The notes under the pieces: model-generated
Told to the model about the DNA's origin: nothing
Database searches by the model: none
What the model saw: the letters and a program-made list of their open reading frames with translations, nothing else
Position numbers and translations under genes: made by a program
Shown: positions 33,652 to 41,931 of the stretch, in pieces
How positions within the stretch are numbered: the first letter of the stretch is position 1
Layout: each line of letters begins with the position of its first letter
Assembly: GCA_902798285.1 (NCBI GenBank)
Contig: CADBVZ010000023.1
Coordinates: 6,092 to 58,146, forward strand
DNA length: 52,055 nucleotides
Reading direction: 5' to 3'
Source of the DNA: an uncultured Prevotella sp.
Lineage (GTDB): Bacteria > Bacteroidota > Bacteroidia > Bacteroidales > Bacteroidaceae

Positions 33652-34926
33652 ATGAAGAAAGGTCTGATAGCATTATCACCACTTGTGGTGTTTATCTTAT
33701 TTTATTTAGTCACCAGCATTATCGCTGGTGACTTTTATAAAATTCCCATCACAGTGGCATTTATGGTTTCGAGTATCTATGCCATCATTATTTGTGGAGG
33801 TAAACCTCTCATGAAGCGTATTGATACTTACAGCCGTGGAGCCGCTACGGAGCAGATGATGCTAATGATCTGGATATTTGTTTTAGCAGGAGCTTTTGCG
33901 CATTCTGCCAAGATGATGGGTAGTATTGATGCTACCGTTAATCTGACGCTGGCGTTCTTACCGCCCCAGATGATCTTTGCTGGTATGTTTCTTGCAGCCT
34001 GCTTTATCTCCCTCTCTATCGGAACGAGTGTCGGAACTATTGCGGCATTGACTCCTATCGCTGCTGGTATTGCTACCGAAACAGGTACTGATGTGGCATT
34101 GATGACAGCTATTATTGTTGGTGGATCGTTCTTTGGCGACAATCTGTCGTTCATATCCGATACCACGATCATGGCTACTCAGACTCAAGGATGCAGACTC
34201 AGCGATAAGTTCCGCGTGAATGCTTTTATTGTAGTTCCCGCAGCAATGGTCATTCTTGTGGTCTATCTCTTTATGGGACAAGAAACTCAGGCCCCGCAAC
34301 AACTGCAGAGTGTAGAATGGGTCAAGGTGATTCCATACCTTGTAGTATTGATTACAGCCATCTTTGGAATGAATGTCATGGCAGTGCTTACACTGGGTAT
34401 TCTTCTCACAGGCATTATTGGAATACTCACTGGCTCGTTCGATATTTACGGCTGGTTTGGAGCTATGGGTGAAGGCATCTTGTCTATGGGCGAACTGATC
34501 ATTGTAACGATGATGGCTGGCGGTATGTTGGAGTTGATTCGTCAGCAAGGCGGTATCGACTTTATTATTCGATTACTCACTCGTCGCGTTAATAGTAAGC
34601 GCGGTGCAGAACTTAGTATCGCTACCCTCGTGTCGCTTGTTGATGTGTGTACTGCCAATAATACGGTGGCCATTCTGACCGTTGGTGGTATTGCCAAGCA
34701 AATAGGTGATCGCTATGGGGTTGATAATAAGAAATGTGCTTCGATCCTTGATACGTTCTCTTGTACGGTTCAAGGATTGATTCCCTATGGTGCACAGATG
34801 CTGATTGCAGCTGGACTAACGGCTCTGAATCCCATAGCCATCCTCCCCTATCTTTATTATCCATTTGTATTGGGTATTGTTGCCCTGTTATCTATCTTAT
34901 TCCGATATCCTCGTCGTTACTCATGA
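33652..34926 (+). CDS. nhaC: NhaC-family Na+/H+ antiporter
   Basis: Inner-membrane antiporter of 424 residues with about ten to eleven helices. The ion-binding stretch GGSFFGDNLSFISDTTIMATQTQGC is the clear NhaC signature. It starts 5 nt after uxaA and so is part of the hexuronate operon. Possible roles are restoring the Na+ gradient used for hexuronate import, or the protein may move an organic anion instead; NhaC relatives exchange malate and lactate. The transport substrate cannot be settled from sequence. Confidence 0.88.
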   Translation: MKKGLIALSPLVVFILFYLVTSIIAGDFYKIPITVAFMVSSIYAIIICGGKPLMKRIDTYSRGAATEQMMLMIWIFVLAGAFAHSAKMMGSIDATVNLTLAFLPPQMIFAGMFLAACFISLSIGTSVGTIAALTPIAAGIATETGTDVALMTAIIVGGSFFGDNLSFISDTTIMATQTQGCRLSDKFRVNAFIVVPAAMVILVVYLFMGQETQAPQQLQSVEWVKVIPYLVVLITAIFGMNVMAVLTLGILLTGIIGILTGSFDIYGWFGAMGEGILSMGELIIVTMMAGGMLELIRQQGGIDFIIRLLTRRVNSKRGAELSIATLVSLVDVCTANNTVAILTVGGIAKQIGDRYGVDNKKCASILDTFSCTVQGLIPYGAQMLIAAGLTALNPIAILPYLYYPFVLGIVALLSILFRYPRRYS

Positions 34927-35747
34927 ATATCATTCAGCGAAATTTCTTCCGACTCCTCAGATGTGGTGCCTTTAAGACCACTGAGCAGCTAGAACCCATG
35001 TCTGTGTTTAAATGGGATCGACTCTGTCAGTTAGCTGTCATGCATAATGTGGTGCTTTATGTGTATGACGGATTGCAGCAATGTAAGGGACAGTTCTTCT
35101 TGAAACTGACTGAGAATCAATGGAACAATTGGCAGAAACTGGTCAATGATACCAATAGTCATCTTCAGGATGTGGATAGCGATGAGTTCCTACGGGCAGA
35201 TCATCTGACGAATCCTTTGTTGAATCATAAATTACAGGATATTCTCGATGATGAGAAGTCGGATACTACTTCCCGCAGACTTTTACTGCTAATCATCCGC
35301 ATCGTAAGACATATCTTAAATGAGGGAATGCCCGTAAGACAACTGGTAGAACTTGGATTGTTTATCCGCCAGGAAGGAGCAAAGGTTGATCAGCAGACGT
35401 TCATGAAGTGGATTAATGGCTTAAGACTTCAGCCTATGTGCCAGCTTGAGGGCGAGTTCCTCATGCTACTTCTCGGTTTTACAAAGGAAGAGCTTTTCTT
35501 TATTGAAGAAAAAGCCAACAAGAACATTGAAAAGATAGCTTTGGAACTGATAGAGTTTACTAATACGCGTTCGCAAGACTGGTACTTCTCGCAGGATAGC
35601 GACAGCATCTTCGTTCACAATAGTAACACATCGGCTATGTTTAGTCATGTGCGTCGCTCTGCTCGTTATTTCCGCTATTATCCTTCAGAGAGTGTGACCA
35701 ACTTCTTTGCTTCATTTGCTCACTCTCTGTCGCATATTGAGGAGTAA
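34923..35747 (+). CDS. Nucleotidyltransferase-family-like protein (core motif not seen)
   Basis: Protein of 274 residues beginning MNIIQRNFFRLLRCGAF, overlapping nhaC by 4 nt (ATGA). The helical middle (RLLLLIIRIVRHILNEGMPVRQLVELGLFIRQEG) resembles the second half of the uncharacterised nucleotidyltransferase family PF14907, where a similar segment follows the catalytic domain. I do not see the GG/GS catalytic motif with its acidic pair, so it may be inactive or a distant relative. Its stop is 3 nt from that of the converging lysozyme gene. Confidence 0.65.
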   Translation: MNIIQRNFFRLLRCGAFKTTEQLEPMSVFKWDRLCQLAVMHNVVLYVYDGLQQCKGQFFLKLTENQWNNWQKLVNDTNSHLQDVDSDEFLRADHLTNPLLNHKLQDILDDEKSDTTSRRLLLLIIRIVRHILNEGMPVRQLVELGLFIRQEGAKVDQQTFMKWINGLRLQPMCQLEGEFLMLLLGFTKEELFFIEEKANKNIEKIALELIEFTNTRSQDWYFSQDSDSIFVHNSNTSAMFSHVRRSARYFRYYPSESVTNFFASFAHSLSHIEE

Positions 35748-35750
35748 ACG

Positions 35751-36614
35751 TTACCTTTTCTTTTCCTCAGCCAGATGTACGTGTTGGAATCGTATGTCTC
35801 GTATTCCATGACTGCCCATAAAACGACTCTTGTCTACGAAACCATTGATACCCAAGATCCTACCTTTGCTCGTATATTGCCACATGGTTATGTCGCGTTC
35901 GTCAGCCAATACAGGTTCTTCTGGCGTATACATGGCAATCATCAGTTTGTAGTCGTTCACCTTGCCTATCAGATGTTTGTTGTAGAAGTTACGGAAGGTA
36001 TAGAGGAGTGGCATCTGACGATACTCTTTCTCAATCATTCCTAAAAAAGTAATGAGTGAGTCACAGAACACTTCAGTAGGAAGTCCGCCAGTAGTTTCTA
36101 TATCAATCATCGGAATCAAATCCTGTTCCGCAGGACGACATTGCGTACGGAAATTGATGAGCTGTTCTCTTAATGGAGTCTTCGGGCGGAAGAAATGGTA
36201 TGATCCCACTTTCAGCCCATAACGATGTGCCAGTTGGATATTGCGTTCGAAATGCTCATCAATACGATCGCCACCTTCTGTTGCTTTCAAATAGGCATAG
36301 GCCATCTTGGTATTCTCTCCAACGGTCTCCCAGAACACTCTTCCTTGATAATGCGACAGATCAATGCCGTGAACGTGGCTACAGGTATCCTCACATAATA
36401 TCACAGGTTCATTAGGATCATATTCTGGATTGGGTTCCTTGGGCACAATCCTTGCTGTACGTCTGTGTCTTTTTGACTTTACTCCTTTCTTTTTTACAAC
36501 CCTGTGAGTCTTTGGCCTTTTTCGGCCTTTATGATGTCTTGAACGCTGTGCAAATCCGTCGCCTGCGGCCATCATGGCAATCAGAAATGCAAGCAATATA
36601 TATAGTCTTTTCAT
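35751..36614 (-). CDS. GH25 family lysozyme (secreted muramidase)
   Basis: Protein of 287 residues with a signal peptide (MKRLYILLAFLIAMMAAGDGFAQ, cleaved after AQ), a very basic linker (24-58, many Lys, Arg and His) and a GH25 domain from about 82. The catalytic acids are in GIDLSHYQG (Asp85) and MIDIE (Asp171, Glu173); SYHFFRP and MWQYTSKG are also family-typical. It cleaves the MurNAc-GlcNAc bond of peptidoglycan. The basic linker may bind the cell wall or the target's surface. Role in turnover or in attack on competitors is open. Confidence 0.92.
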   Translation of the reverse strand: MKRLYILLAFLIAMMAAGDGFAQRSRHHKGRKRPKTHRVVKKKGVKSKRHRRTARIVPKEPNPEYDPNEPVILCEDTCSHVHGIDLSHYQGRVFWETVGENTKMAYAYLKATEGGDRIDEHFERNIQLAHRYGLKVGSYHFFRPKTPLREQLINFRTQCRPAEQDLIPMIDIETTGGLPTEVFCDSLITFLGMIEKEYRQMPLLYTFRNFYNKHLIGKVNDYKLMIAMYTPEEPVLADERDITMWQYTSKGRILGINGFVDKSRFMGSHGIRDIRFQHVHLAEEKKR

Positions 36615-36636
36615 TGTCTTTTCCTTTTTTGAGCTG

Positions 36637-36644
36637 CAAAGATA
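36637..36644 (-). promoter_or_regulatory. -7 element for the GH25 gene
   Basis: Minus-strand TATCTTTG; no TTTG at the right distance. Confidence 0.45.
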
Positions 36645-36663
36645 ATAAAAATTGTGAATTATC

Positions 36664-36695
36664 TGTGATGATTTCTCAATTATTTCGTACCTTTG
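36664..36695 (+). promoter_or_regulatory. Promoter for the C11 protease gene
   Basis: TGTG (36664-36667, one mismatch to TTTG), 20-nt spacer, TACCTTTG (36688-36695). The leader would be about 10 nt. Confidence 0.58.
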
Positions 36696-36711
36696 CCGAA
36701 ATTATTGACTT

Positions 36712-37977
36712 ATGAAGAAATTACTGATTAGCATATCGCTGCTTGCAGCTCTCTGTTCTTGTCATCACGATGATGATCCAGAAGACAACAGGGCCCGTAG
36801 GACTGTATTTGTATATATGGCAGCGGAGAATAACCTGGCTCGCTTTGCCGACGACGATCTATCGGAGATGCAAACAGGTTCATTGAAACTTACAGATGAC
36901 GATAACCTGGTGGTATATGTGGATCGTGCCGGCTCAACAACAACACCTTACCTGGCTCGTGTCTATAAAGGCGAACTTATTGACACCCTCTTTATGCCTG
37001 AGGGACTTGCTGCCGATCCGACAGTTTTAACACGCGCTCTGCGTCAGGCCAAGACAGTTTATCCTGCCAAGAGTTACGGAGTTGTATTATGGGGTCACGC
37101 CTCAGGATGGCTCATTTCCGAGAACGATTCTATTTCAGTTGCTGCAAGTAGAGCCTATGGAGGTTCTACCGGTAACAACACATCATCTGGCACTGGTAAA
37201 TATTGGATGAATATCCCTCAGTTGGCGCAGGCCATTCAGTCGGCTATGGGCACCGACAAATTAAGCTTTGTCTTTGGCGACTGCTGTAGCTTTGGATGTA
37301 TTGAGATTGCTTATGAATTGAAGGATGTGGCTGACTACGTCATTGGCTCACCTTCCGAGATTCCTGATATGGGCGCTCCATACGATTTGATAGTACCCAA
37401 ATTGTTTGATGTAAGCGATAATCTCTGTCGCGGTATTATCGACACCTATTATAATTTTTGCATAGAGGCATACAAGATTAAAAGTAACATCTATTATAAT
37501 CGTATTCCTGGCGATCTTGAAGGTTATAGTGTTCCCCTTGCTGCTGTCAAGACCAGCGAACTCGATAACCTGGTACAGGCCACTTCGAAGATTCTTGCCA
37601 CCATTCCCGACAAAGTCAGTTCTATCGGTAGTTTGGATCTTGATGGCACAGTCCATTATGCTCAGTATGCCAGCCATAAATATTCATATGATATGAATAG
37701 TGTACTGAGTGTGAACACAAGTGCATCCGACTATCAGACGTGGACTTCTGCTTTTAAAAAGGCAGTGCCTTATAAGCGCTATTCTGCCAAATGGATGACC
37801 GAATATAACCAGTTGGCAAACGAGATGAACTATTTCCCTGTATCCGATGAGAATTGTGGATGTGTTAGCATGTTCTTCCCATCCGTCAGTTACGCTTCAA
37901 CAAGTCCCAAATGGAACAAAGCCATACAGAAATATCAATGGAATAACGTTATCCATTGGGAACAATACGGATGGTAA
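36712..37977 (+). CDS. Clostripain-type C11 cysteine protease lipoprotein
   Basis: Protein of 421 residues with a lipoprotein signal (LAALC, lipid Cys at 15) followed by an acidic stretch (DDDPEDN). The C11 fold is shown by VFVYMAAENNLARFADDDL, the catalytic His129 in LWGHASGW and the catalytic Cys in FGDCCSFGCIE (most likely Cys192). C11 enzymes cleave after Arg or Lys and are common cell-surface proteases in gut Bacteroidetes. The acidic residues just after the lipid Cys could act in surface export of the lipoprotein, as in related species. It is monocistronic with a strong terminator. Confidence 0.92.
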   Translation: MKKLLISISLLAALCSCHHDDDPEDNRARRTVFVYMAAENNLARFADDDLSEMQTGSLKLTDDDNLVVYVDRAGSTTTPYLARVYKGELIDTLFMPEGLAADPTVLTRALRQAKTVYPAKSYGVVLWGHASGWLISENDSISVAASRAYGGSTGNNTSSGTGKYWMNIPQLAQAIQSAMGTDKLSFVFGDCCSFGCIEIAYELKDVADYVIGSPSEIPDMGAPYDLIVPKLFDVSDNLCRGIIDTYYNFCIEAYKIKSNIYYNRIPGDLEGYSVPLAAVKTSELDNLVQATSKILATIPDKVSSIGSLDLDGTVHYAQYASHKYSYDMNSVLSVNTSASDYQTWTSAFKKAVPYKRYSAKWMTEYNQLANEMNYFPVSDENCGCVSMFFPSVSYASTSPKWNKAIQKYQWNNVIHWEQYGW

Positions 37978-37980
37978 AAA

Positions 37981-38020
37981 TATAAATCCCCACTCAGACA
38001 TCTCTGGATGGGGATTTATA
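37981..38020. terminator. Bidirectional terminator between the C11 protease gene and gldE
   Basis: Perfect 12-bp stem TATAAATCCCCA (37981-37992) with its complement at 38009-38020, loop of 16 nt, A/T-rich flanks on both sides. Confidence 0.8.
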
Positions 38021-38021
38021 A

Positions 38022-39338
38022 TTATGCTTGTTTCTCGTGGATGACTACTTTGACTTTTGAAATGCGATGACCATCGAGTTCTGTCACTTCAAAAGTAAAG
38101 TTCTGATAGTCTATTCGCTCATGGAGTTCTGGGAAGTCTCCCTTGATTTCAAGCAGCAATCCTGCTATGGAATCAGCATCACCTTCCACCTCCTCAAAGG
38201 TCTCGTCGTCGAGATCCAGAATCTTAAAGAAGTCTGAAAGAAGCGTCTTTCCCTCAAATACGTATGTATTTGCGTTAATGCGAGTATAGTTTTTCTCTTC
38301 CTCGTCGTATTCATCATTAATCTCACCCACTATCTCTTCAAGGATATCCTCTAGCGTAATGATACCACTGGTACCACCAAACTCGTCTACCACAATAGCA
38401 ATGTGCACCTTGTTCTCCTGGAATTCACGCAGAAGGTCATCGATCTTCTTTGTCTCTGGCACAAAATAAGGCGGACGAATCAGCGATTGCCAACGGAAAT
38501 TAGCTGGTTTCGAGAGATATGGCAGCAGATCCTTAATATACAGGATTCCGCGAATATTATCTATTGTTTCCTGATAAACGGGAATACGCGAATAGTTATT
38601 CTCCACTATGCACTTAAGTACCTCAGAGAATGGCAATCGGAAATCGAGATCAACCACATCCTGACGCGATGTCATCACTTCCTTGGCGGTTTCGTCACCA
38701 AAGCGAACGATACCTTCCAGCATATTCTTCTCCTCCTTGAGTTCCTCTTCGTCGGTCAACTCGAGTGCTTGTTCCAGATCATCTACACTAAGCACATGAT
38801 TTTCTTTCTGAACTACTTTCTCAGCCAGCAATCCAGAACGAATAAGCACAGAACTAAGGGGATAGAATATCTTTCTCAGAACAACGATACCACCAGCCGA
38901 CATACGACAGAAAGCAAGCGCATGCTGACTTGCATAAACCTTTGGCATAATCTCACCAAAGAGCAATAACAGGAATGTGAGCAGAATGGTAATCACAATG
39001 AACTGCAGCCAATAGGCCATGCCGAAATCAACGACATGTGCAAAGAAATAGTTGCAGAGCATGATGATGGTAACGTTTACCAGATTATTGGTAATCAGAA
39101 TCGTAGCAAGTGTACGTTCGGAATCTTCCCTAAGCTCTTGTATTTTTCTATCCACATCACTTTTCTCCTCATTGAGGTCATTGAGGTCATTCGGAGAAAG
39201 AGAGAAGAAAGCAATCTCAGAGCCAGAGGCATAACCTGAGAAGATGAGCAACACACATGCAAGAACACCTGCAATGATAGCACCAGTAGTTGGTACCATC
39301 AGGTGAACGTCACTTAGTATTTGTTGTAGATAGTCCAT
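38022..39338 (-). CDS. gldE: GldE-like CBS-domain membrane protein (CorC/HlyC family)
   Basis: Inner-membrane protein of 438 residues. A CNNM/DUF21 membrane domain with about three to four helices occupies residues 15-165. Two CBS domains (about 205-325) follow, including NYSRIPVYQETIDNIRGILYIKDLL and VDEFGGTSGIITLEDILEEIVGEI, and then a CorC_HlyC domain to the end. This architecture directly downstream of ssb matches GldE of Bacteroidetes, linked to gliding and type IX secretion in gliding species; a Mg2+/Co2+ efflux role is known for other CorC-like proteins. It begins 2 nt after the ssb stop. Confidence 0.9.
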   Translation of the reverse strand: MDYLQQILSDVHLMVPTTGAIIAGVLACVLLIFSGYASGSEIAFFSLSPNDLNDLNEEKSDVDRKIQELREDSERTLATILITNNLVNVTIIMLCNYFFAHVVDFGMAYWLQFIVITILLTFLLLLFGEIMPKVYASQHALAFCRMSAGGIVVLRKIFYPLSSVLIRSGLLAEKVVQKENHVLSVDDLEQALELTDEEELKEEKNMLEGIVRFGDETAKEVMTSRQDVVDLDFRLPFSEVLKCIVENNYSRIPVYQETIDNIRGILYIKDLLPYLSKPANFRWQSLIRPPYFVPETKKIDDLLREFQENKVHIAIVVDEFGGTSGIITLEDILEEIVGEINDEYDEEEKNYTRINANTYVFEGKTLLSDFFKILDLDDETFEEVEGDADSIAGLLLEIKGDFPELHERIDYQNFTFEVTELDGHRISKVKVVIHEKQA

Positions 39339-39340
39339 GA

Positions 39341-39754
39341 TTAGAACGGCAGACTTTCATCAGCCTTCGTATCGGGTACAGGTGCCTCTATCGGTTCTGA
39401 AGCCATGTTGGGATTAGTAGCAGCTGCTTTGGGAGAGAGCATCTCCATATTGTCTGCCCAAATCTCAGTGGCATAGCGACGCTGGCCCTGTTTGTCATCA
39501 TATGTTGTATAACGGATACGTCCCTCAATGTAAAGCTTGTCGCCCTTATGTACATACTTCTCCACAATCTCTGCCAGTCGGCGCCACAAAATCACATTGT
39601 GCCAATCTGTATGATCGGGTACCTGTGTACCATTCTGAAGAGTATAACCACGTTCGGTGGTAGCCAAACGTATACGAGCCACAGCAACACCCTGGTCTAC
39701 ATAACGTACTTCCGGATCCTGGCCTACATTGCCAATGAGCATGACCTTATTCAT
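39341..39754 (-). CDS. ssb: Single-stranded DNA-binding protein
   Basis: Protein of 137 residues. The OB fold spans about 1-110 with MNKVMLIGNVGQDPEVRY, WHNVILWRRLAEIVEKYVHKGD and YIEGRIRYTTYDDKQGQRRY. A short linker rich in Ala and Pro leads to the tip DESLPF, the conserved C-terminal peptide through which SSB recruits repair and replication proteins. It coats single-stranded DNA as a tetramer. It lies in a minus-strand transcript between a 179-residue hypothetical gene (7-nt gap) and gldE. Confidence 0.96.
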   Translation of the reverse strand: MNKVMLIGNVGQDPEVRYVDQGVAVARIRLATTERGYTLQNGTQVPDHTDWHNVILWRRLAEIVEKYVHKGDKLYIEGRIRYTTYDDKQGQRRYATEIWADNMEMLSPKAAATNPNMASEPIEAPVPDTKADESLPF

Positions 39755-39761
39755 AATAGTA

Positions 39762-40301
39762 TTATTTTGCCTTACCTAAATAACGGAACTTGAAATTCTT
39801 TCCCTTTGCTGATGGGAACTGACTGCGCTCATCTACGCGTTCACGAAGATGATCTACGATACGCTCGTAGCAGTCCATACCAGAGATAGCTTTTACGCGA
39901 GCAGCAAACTGAGTGTCGCGATATTGGAACTTTCCAGTACCCGGCACAAGGAGTACGCGCTTAAACTCAAGCATACCCTCATACCAGCCTTCACATTCTT
40001 CATTAAGGCGTACCAGAGCGGGAGCAACAGTTTTGGGTCTGTTCTCCTCTCCTACATGCACGGCCTTTTTTTCCTTGAAGTCCTGCATGGTGGCTGCATC
40101 AGTCTTGATGATAATGAAATACACCCTCGGATGTATTTTGTAACGCTTGGGATAATATACGTCGCTGGCAACATATGCACGGATATCTGCCTCTAATAGC
40201 GGATCCATTTCAATCTCCTCGATAGAGCTCAAAAACTCTATAGCTTCATCAACTGTAGAAACAAGCGTTTCACGGTCAAAATATCTTAAATATAAATTCA
40301 T
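39762..40301 (-). CDS. Conserved-looking hypothetical protein upstream of ssb
   Basis: I do not recognise this 179-residue protein (MNLYLRYFDRETLVSTVDEA). It looks cytoplasmic and globular: helical start, then strands (YPKRYKIHPRVYFIIIKTDAATM), acidic middle and a basic C-terminus (KGKNFKFRYLGKAK). No signal, membrane segment or catalytic motif stands out. Codon use and base composition match the neighbours, and it sits 7 nt before ssb, so it is probably expressed with ssb and gldE. It may also be read through from the tRNA cluster 33 nt upstream, as no promoter is visible between them. Confidence 0.8.
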   Translation of the reverse strand: MNLYLRYFDRETLVSTVDEAIEFLSSIEEIEMDPLLEADIRAYVASDVYYPKRYKIHPRVYFIIIKTDAATMQDFKEKKAVHVGEENRPKTVAPALVRLNEECEGWYEGMLEFKRVLLVPGTGKFQYRDTQFAARVKAISGMDCYERIVDHLRERVDERSQFPSAKGKNFKFRYLGKAK

Positions 40302-40333
40302 CTGAAAAAGATTGTTGTTGTTTTCCTAAAAAG

Positions 40334-40406
40334 AGCGGAAAACGGGACTCGGACCCGCGACCCCAACCTTGGCAAGGTTGTGCTCTACCAACTGAGCTAT
40401 TTCCGC
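40334..40406 (-). tRNA. tRNA-Gly (GCC)
   Basis: Full cloverleaf of 73 nt: acceptor GCGGAAA with TTTCCGC, anticodon stem CAACC/GGTTG with loop TTGCCAA, T arm GGTCCGAGTCC; discriminator T. CCA is not encoded. Sequence identical to the copy at 40662-40734. Confidence 0.95.
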
Positions 40407-40423
40407 AAGAAGTTTTAAAAATG

Positions 40424-40507
40424 TGAAGAGGAGGAGACTCGAACTCCCACGTCGCAATTGACACTACCCCCTCAAAGTAGCGCGTCTACCAATTCCGCCA
40501 CCTCTCC
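40424..40507 (-). tRNA. tRNA-Leu (GAG)
   Basis: Class II tRNA of 84 nt: acceptor GGAGAGG paired with CCTCTTC, long variable arm, anticodon stem CTACT/GGTAG with loop TTGAGGG giving GAG. Confidence 0.93.
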
Positions 40508-40529
40508 AACATAGCTGAATAAAAAAGAG

Positions 40530-40611
40530 TGCCCAGAACAGGACTCGAACCTGCACGCCTCACGGCACACGCACCTGAAACGTGCGCGTCTACCAATTCC
40601 GCCACCTGGGC
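40530..40611 (-). tRNA. tRNA-Leu (CAG)
   Basis: Class II tRNA of 82 nt: acceptor GCCCAGG with TCTGGGC, long variable arm, anticodon stem CACGT/GCGTG with loop TTCAGGT giving CAG. Confidence 0.92.
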
Positions 40612-40661
40612 ATTTGTTCATTAAGGCCAATCCTTAATGCCTCTTTTTTGTTCAACAAGTG

Positions 40662-40734
40662 AGCGGAAAACGGGACTCGGACCCGCGACCCCAACCTTGG
40701 CAAGGTTGTGCTCTACCAACTGAGCTATTTCCGC
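40662..40734 (-). tRNA. tRNA-Gly (GCC), second copy
   Basis: Identical to the tRNA at 40334-40406. It is the first gene of the Gly-Leu-Leu-Gly cluster on the minus strand. The best upstream promoter match is AAAGTTTG (40757-40750), one mismatch, weak. Confidence 0.95.
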
Positions 40735-40766
40735 ATTTTTCGGAACTGGCAAACTTTTTAGAGGTT

Positions 40767-40800
40767 TTTTTTCGAAAAAAGTGCCATTTTATCGAAAAAA
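40767..40800. repeat. T/A palindrome and 20-nt direct repeat upstream of the tRNA cluster
   Basis: TTTTTTCGAAAAAA is a perfect 14-nt palindrome at 40767-40780, and TCGAAAAAA recurs 20 nt later (40772 and 40792), each copy followed by a GCCATTT. On the minus strand the T-runs could help end nspC transcription, but no GC stem is present. Confidence 0.45.
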
Positions 40801-40815
40801 AGCCATTTCTCTGCC

Positions 40816-41931
40816 TTAATCCATCCGATTCCGGTAGTCTTCGTACTCAAAACGGCGCAACATCTCCAATTCGCCATTTTCGTGAAGCATGCCAATTGCG
40901 GGGTGAGAAATACCGTTAAAAGTGTTAGTTTTAACAGTTGTATAATGAATCATATCTTCAAAAATCACTTCTTCGCCCACTTGCAGTTCATGATCAAACT
41001 TCCAACAACTCATGAAATCACCACTCAGGCAACTGTTACCACCAAGTCTGTAAACATGCTCACCTGTTTCTTCAGAGATATGTTCAGCTCCTCGCACATC
41101 TGGATAATATGGCATTTCCAGACAATCAGGCATGTGACAGGTGAAACTGACATCCAGAATCGCTGTACGAATGCCTTTGTCTTCCACCAAATCAACCACA
41201 TGAGATACCAACGGTCCCGTTTGCCACGCAAAAGCACTGCCCGGTTCAAGAATCACCCTCAACCAAGGATAGCGTTCATGAAACTGCTTCATCATTGAAA
41301 TGAGCAGTTCTACGTCATAGTCTTTACGTGTCATCAGATGTCCACCGCCAAAGTTGATCCATTTCAGTTGGGGGAACCAACGTGAGAATTTTTCTTCAAT
41401 ATGTGCAAGTGAACGCTGAAACACGTCTGATCCACTCTCACAATGACAATGGCAATGAAAGCCTTCGATATCTACTGGCAATTGCTCGGGCAGTTTATCA
41501 GCCGATATACCAAAACGAGTGCCAGGAGCACAGGGATTATATAGCAGAGTTTCTACTTCTGAGTATTCGGGATTTACGCGTAAGCCCAGCGAACATGCTG
41601 AAGCGCGCTGATGGAAACGTTCATATTGCGAGAGCGAGTTGAATGTCAGGTGCGAAGAACACTTCACAATCTCATCAAATTCCTCATCGGTATACGCCGG
41701 AGAATAAGTATGGGCAGGAGCACCGAACTCTTCAAAGGCCAGACGGGCTTCAGAAAGCGAACTGGCCGTAGTACTTTTGATATACTCACGGAAGATGGGA
41801 AATGTCTTCCACAACGCAAAAGCCTTGAAGGCAAGTATGATCTCTATATCGGCTTTCGCCGCAACTTCAGCAATAAGTGTGAGGTTGCGGCGAAGCTTCT
41901 TCTCTTCTATAATATAAATAGGTGTAGCCAT
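40816..41931 (-). CDS. nspC: Carboxynorspermidine/carboxyspermidine decarboxylase
   Basis: PLP-dependent alanine-racemase-fold decarboxylase of 371 residues catalysing the last step of the alternative spermidine or norspermidine route. The PLP Lys is Lys36 in ILAFKAFALWKTF. Other family features are HCHCESGSDVF, INFGGGHLMTRKDYD, LEPGSAF, and GGNSCLSGDFMSCW with the substrate-site Cys near the C-terminus. In Bacteroidetes it usually makes spermidine from carboxyspermidine. The ATG overlaps the stop of the upstream sensor kinase by one base (TAATG), so the two are translated together. Confidence 0.93.
   Translation of the reverse strand: MATPIYIIEEKKLRRNLTLIAEVAAKADIEIILAFKAFALWKTFPIFREYIKSTTASSLSEARLAFEEFGAPAHTYSPAYTDEEFDEIVKCSSHLTFNSLSQYERFHQRASACSLGLRVNPEYSEVETLLYNPCAPGTRFGISADKLPEQLPVDIEGFHCHCHCESGSDVFQRSLAHIEEKFSRWFPQLKWINFGGGHLMTRKDYDVELLISMMKQFHERYPWLRVILEPGSAFAWQTGPLVSHVVDLVEDKGIRTAILDVSFTCHMPDCLEMPYYPDVRGAEHISEETGEHVYRLGGNSCLSGDFMSCWKFDHELQVGEEVIFEDMIHYTTVKTNTFNGISHPAIGMLHENGELEMLRRFEYEDYRNRMD

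Noticed and set aside
36601-36613. A copy of the AAAGACTAT repeat core outside the arrays
   Set aside because: It is the start of the GH25 gene (Met-Lys-Arg-Leu-Tyr codons) and has no 22-nt neighbours.
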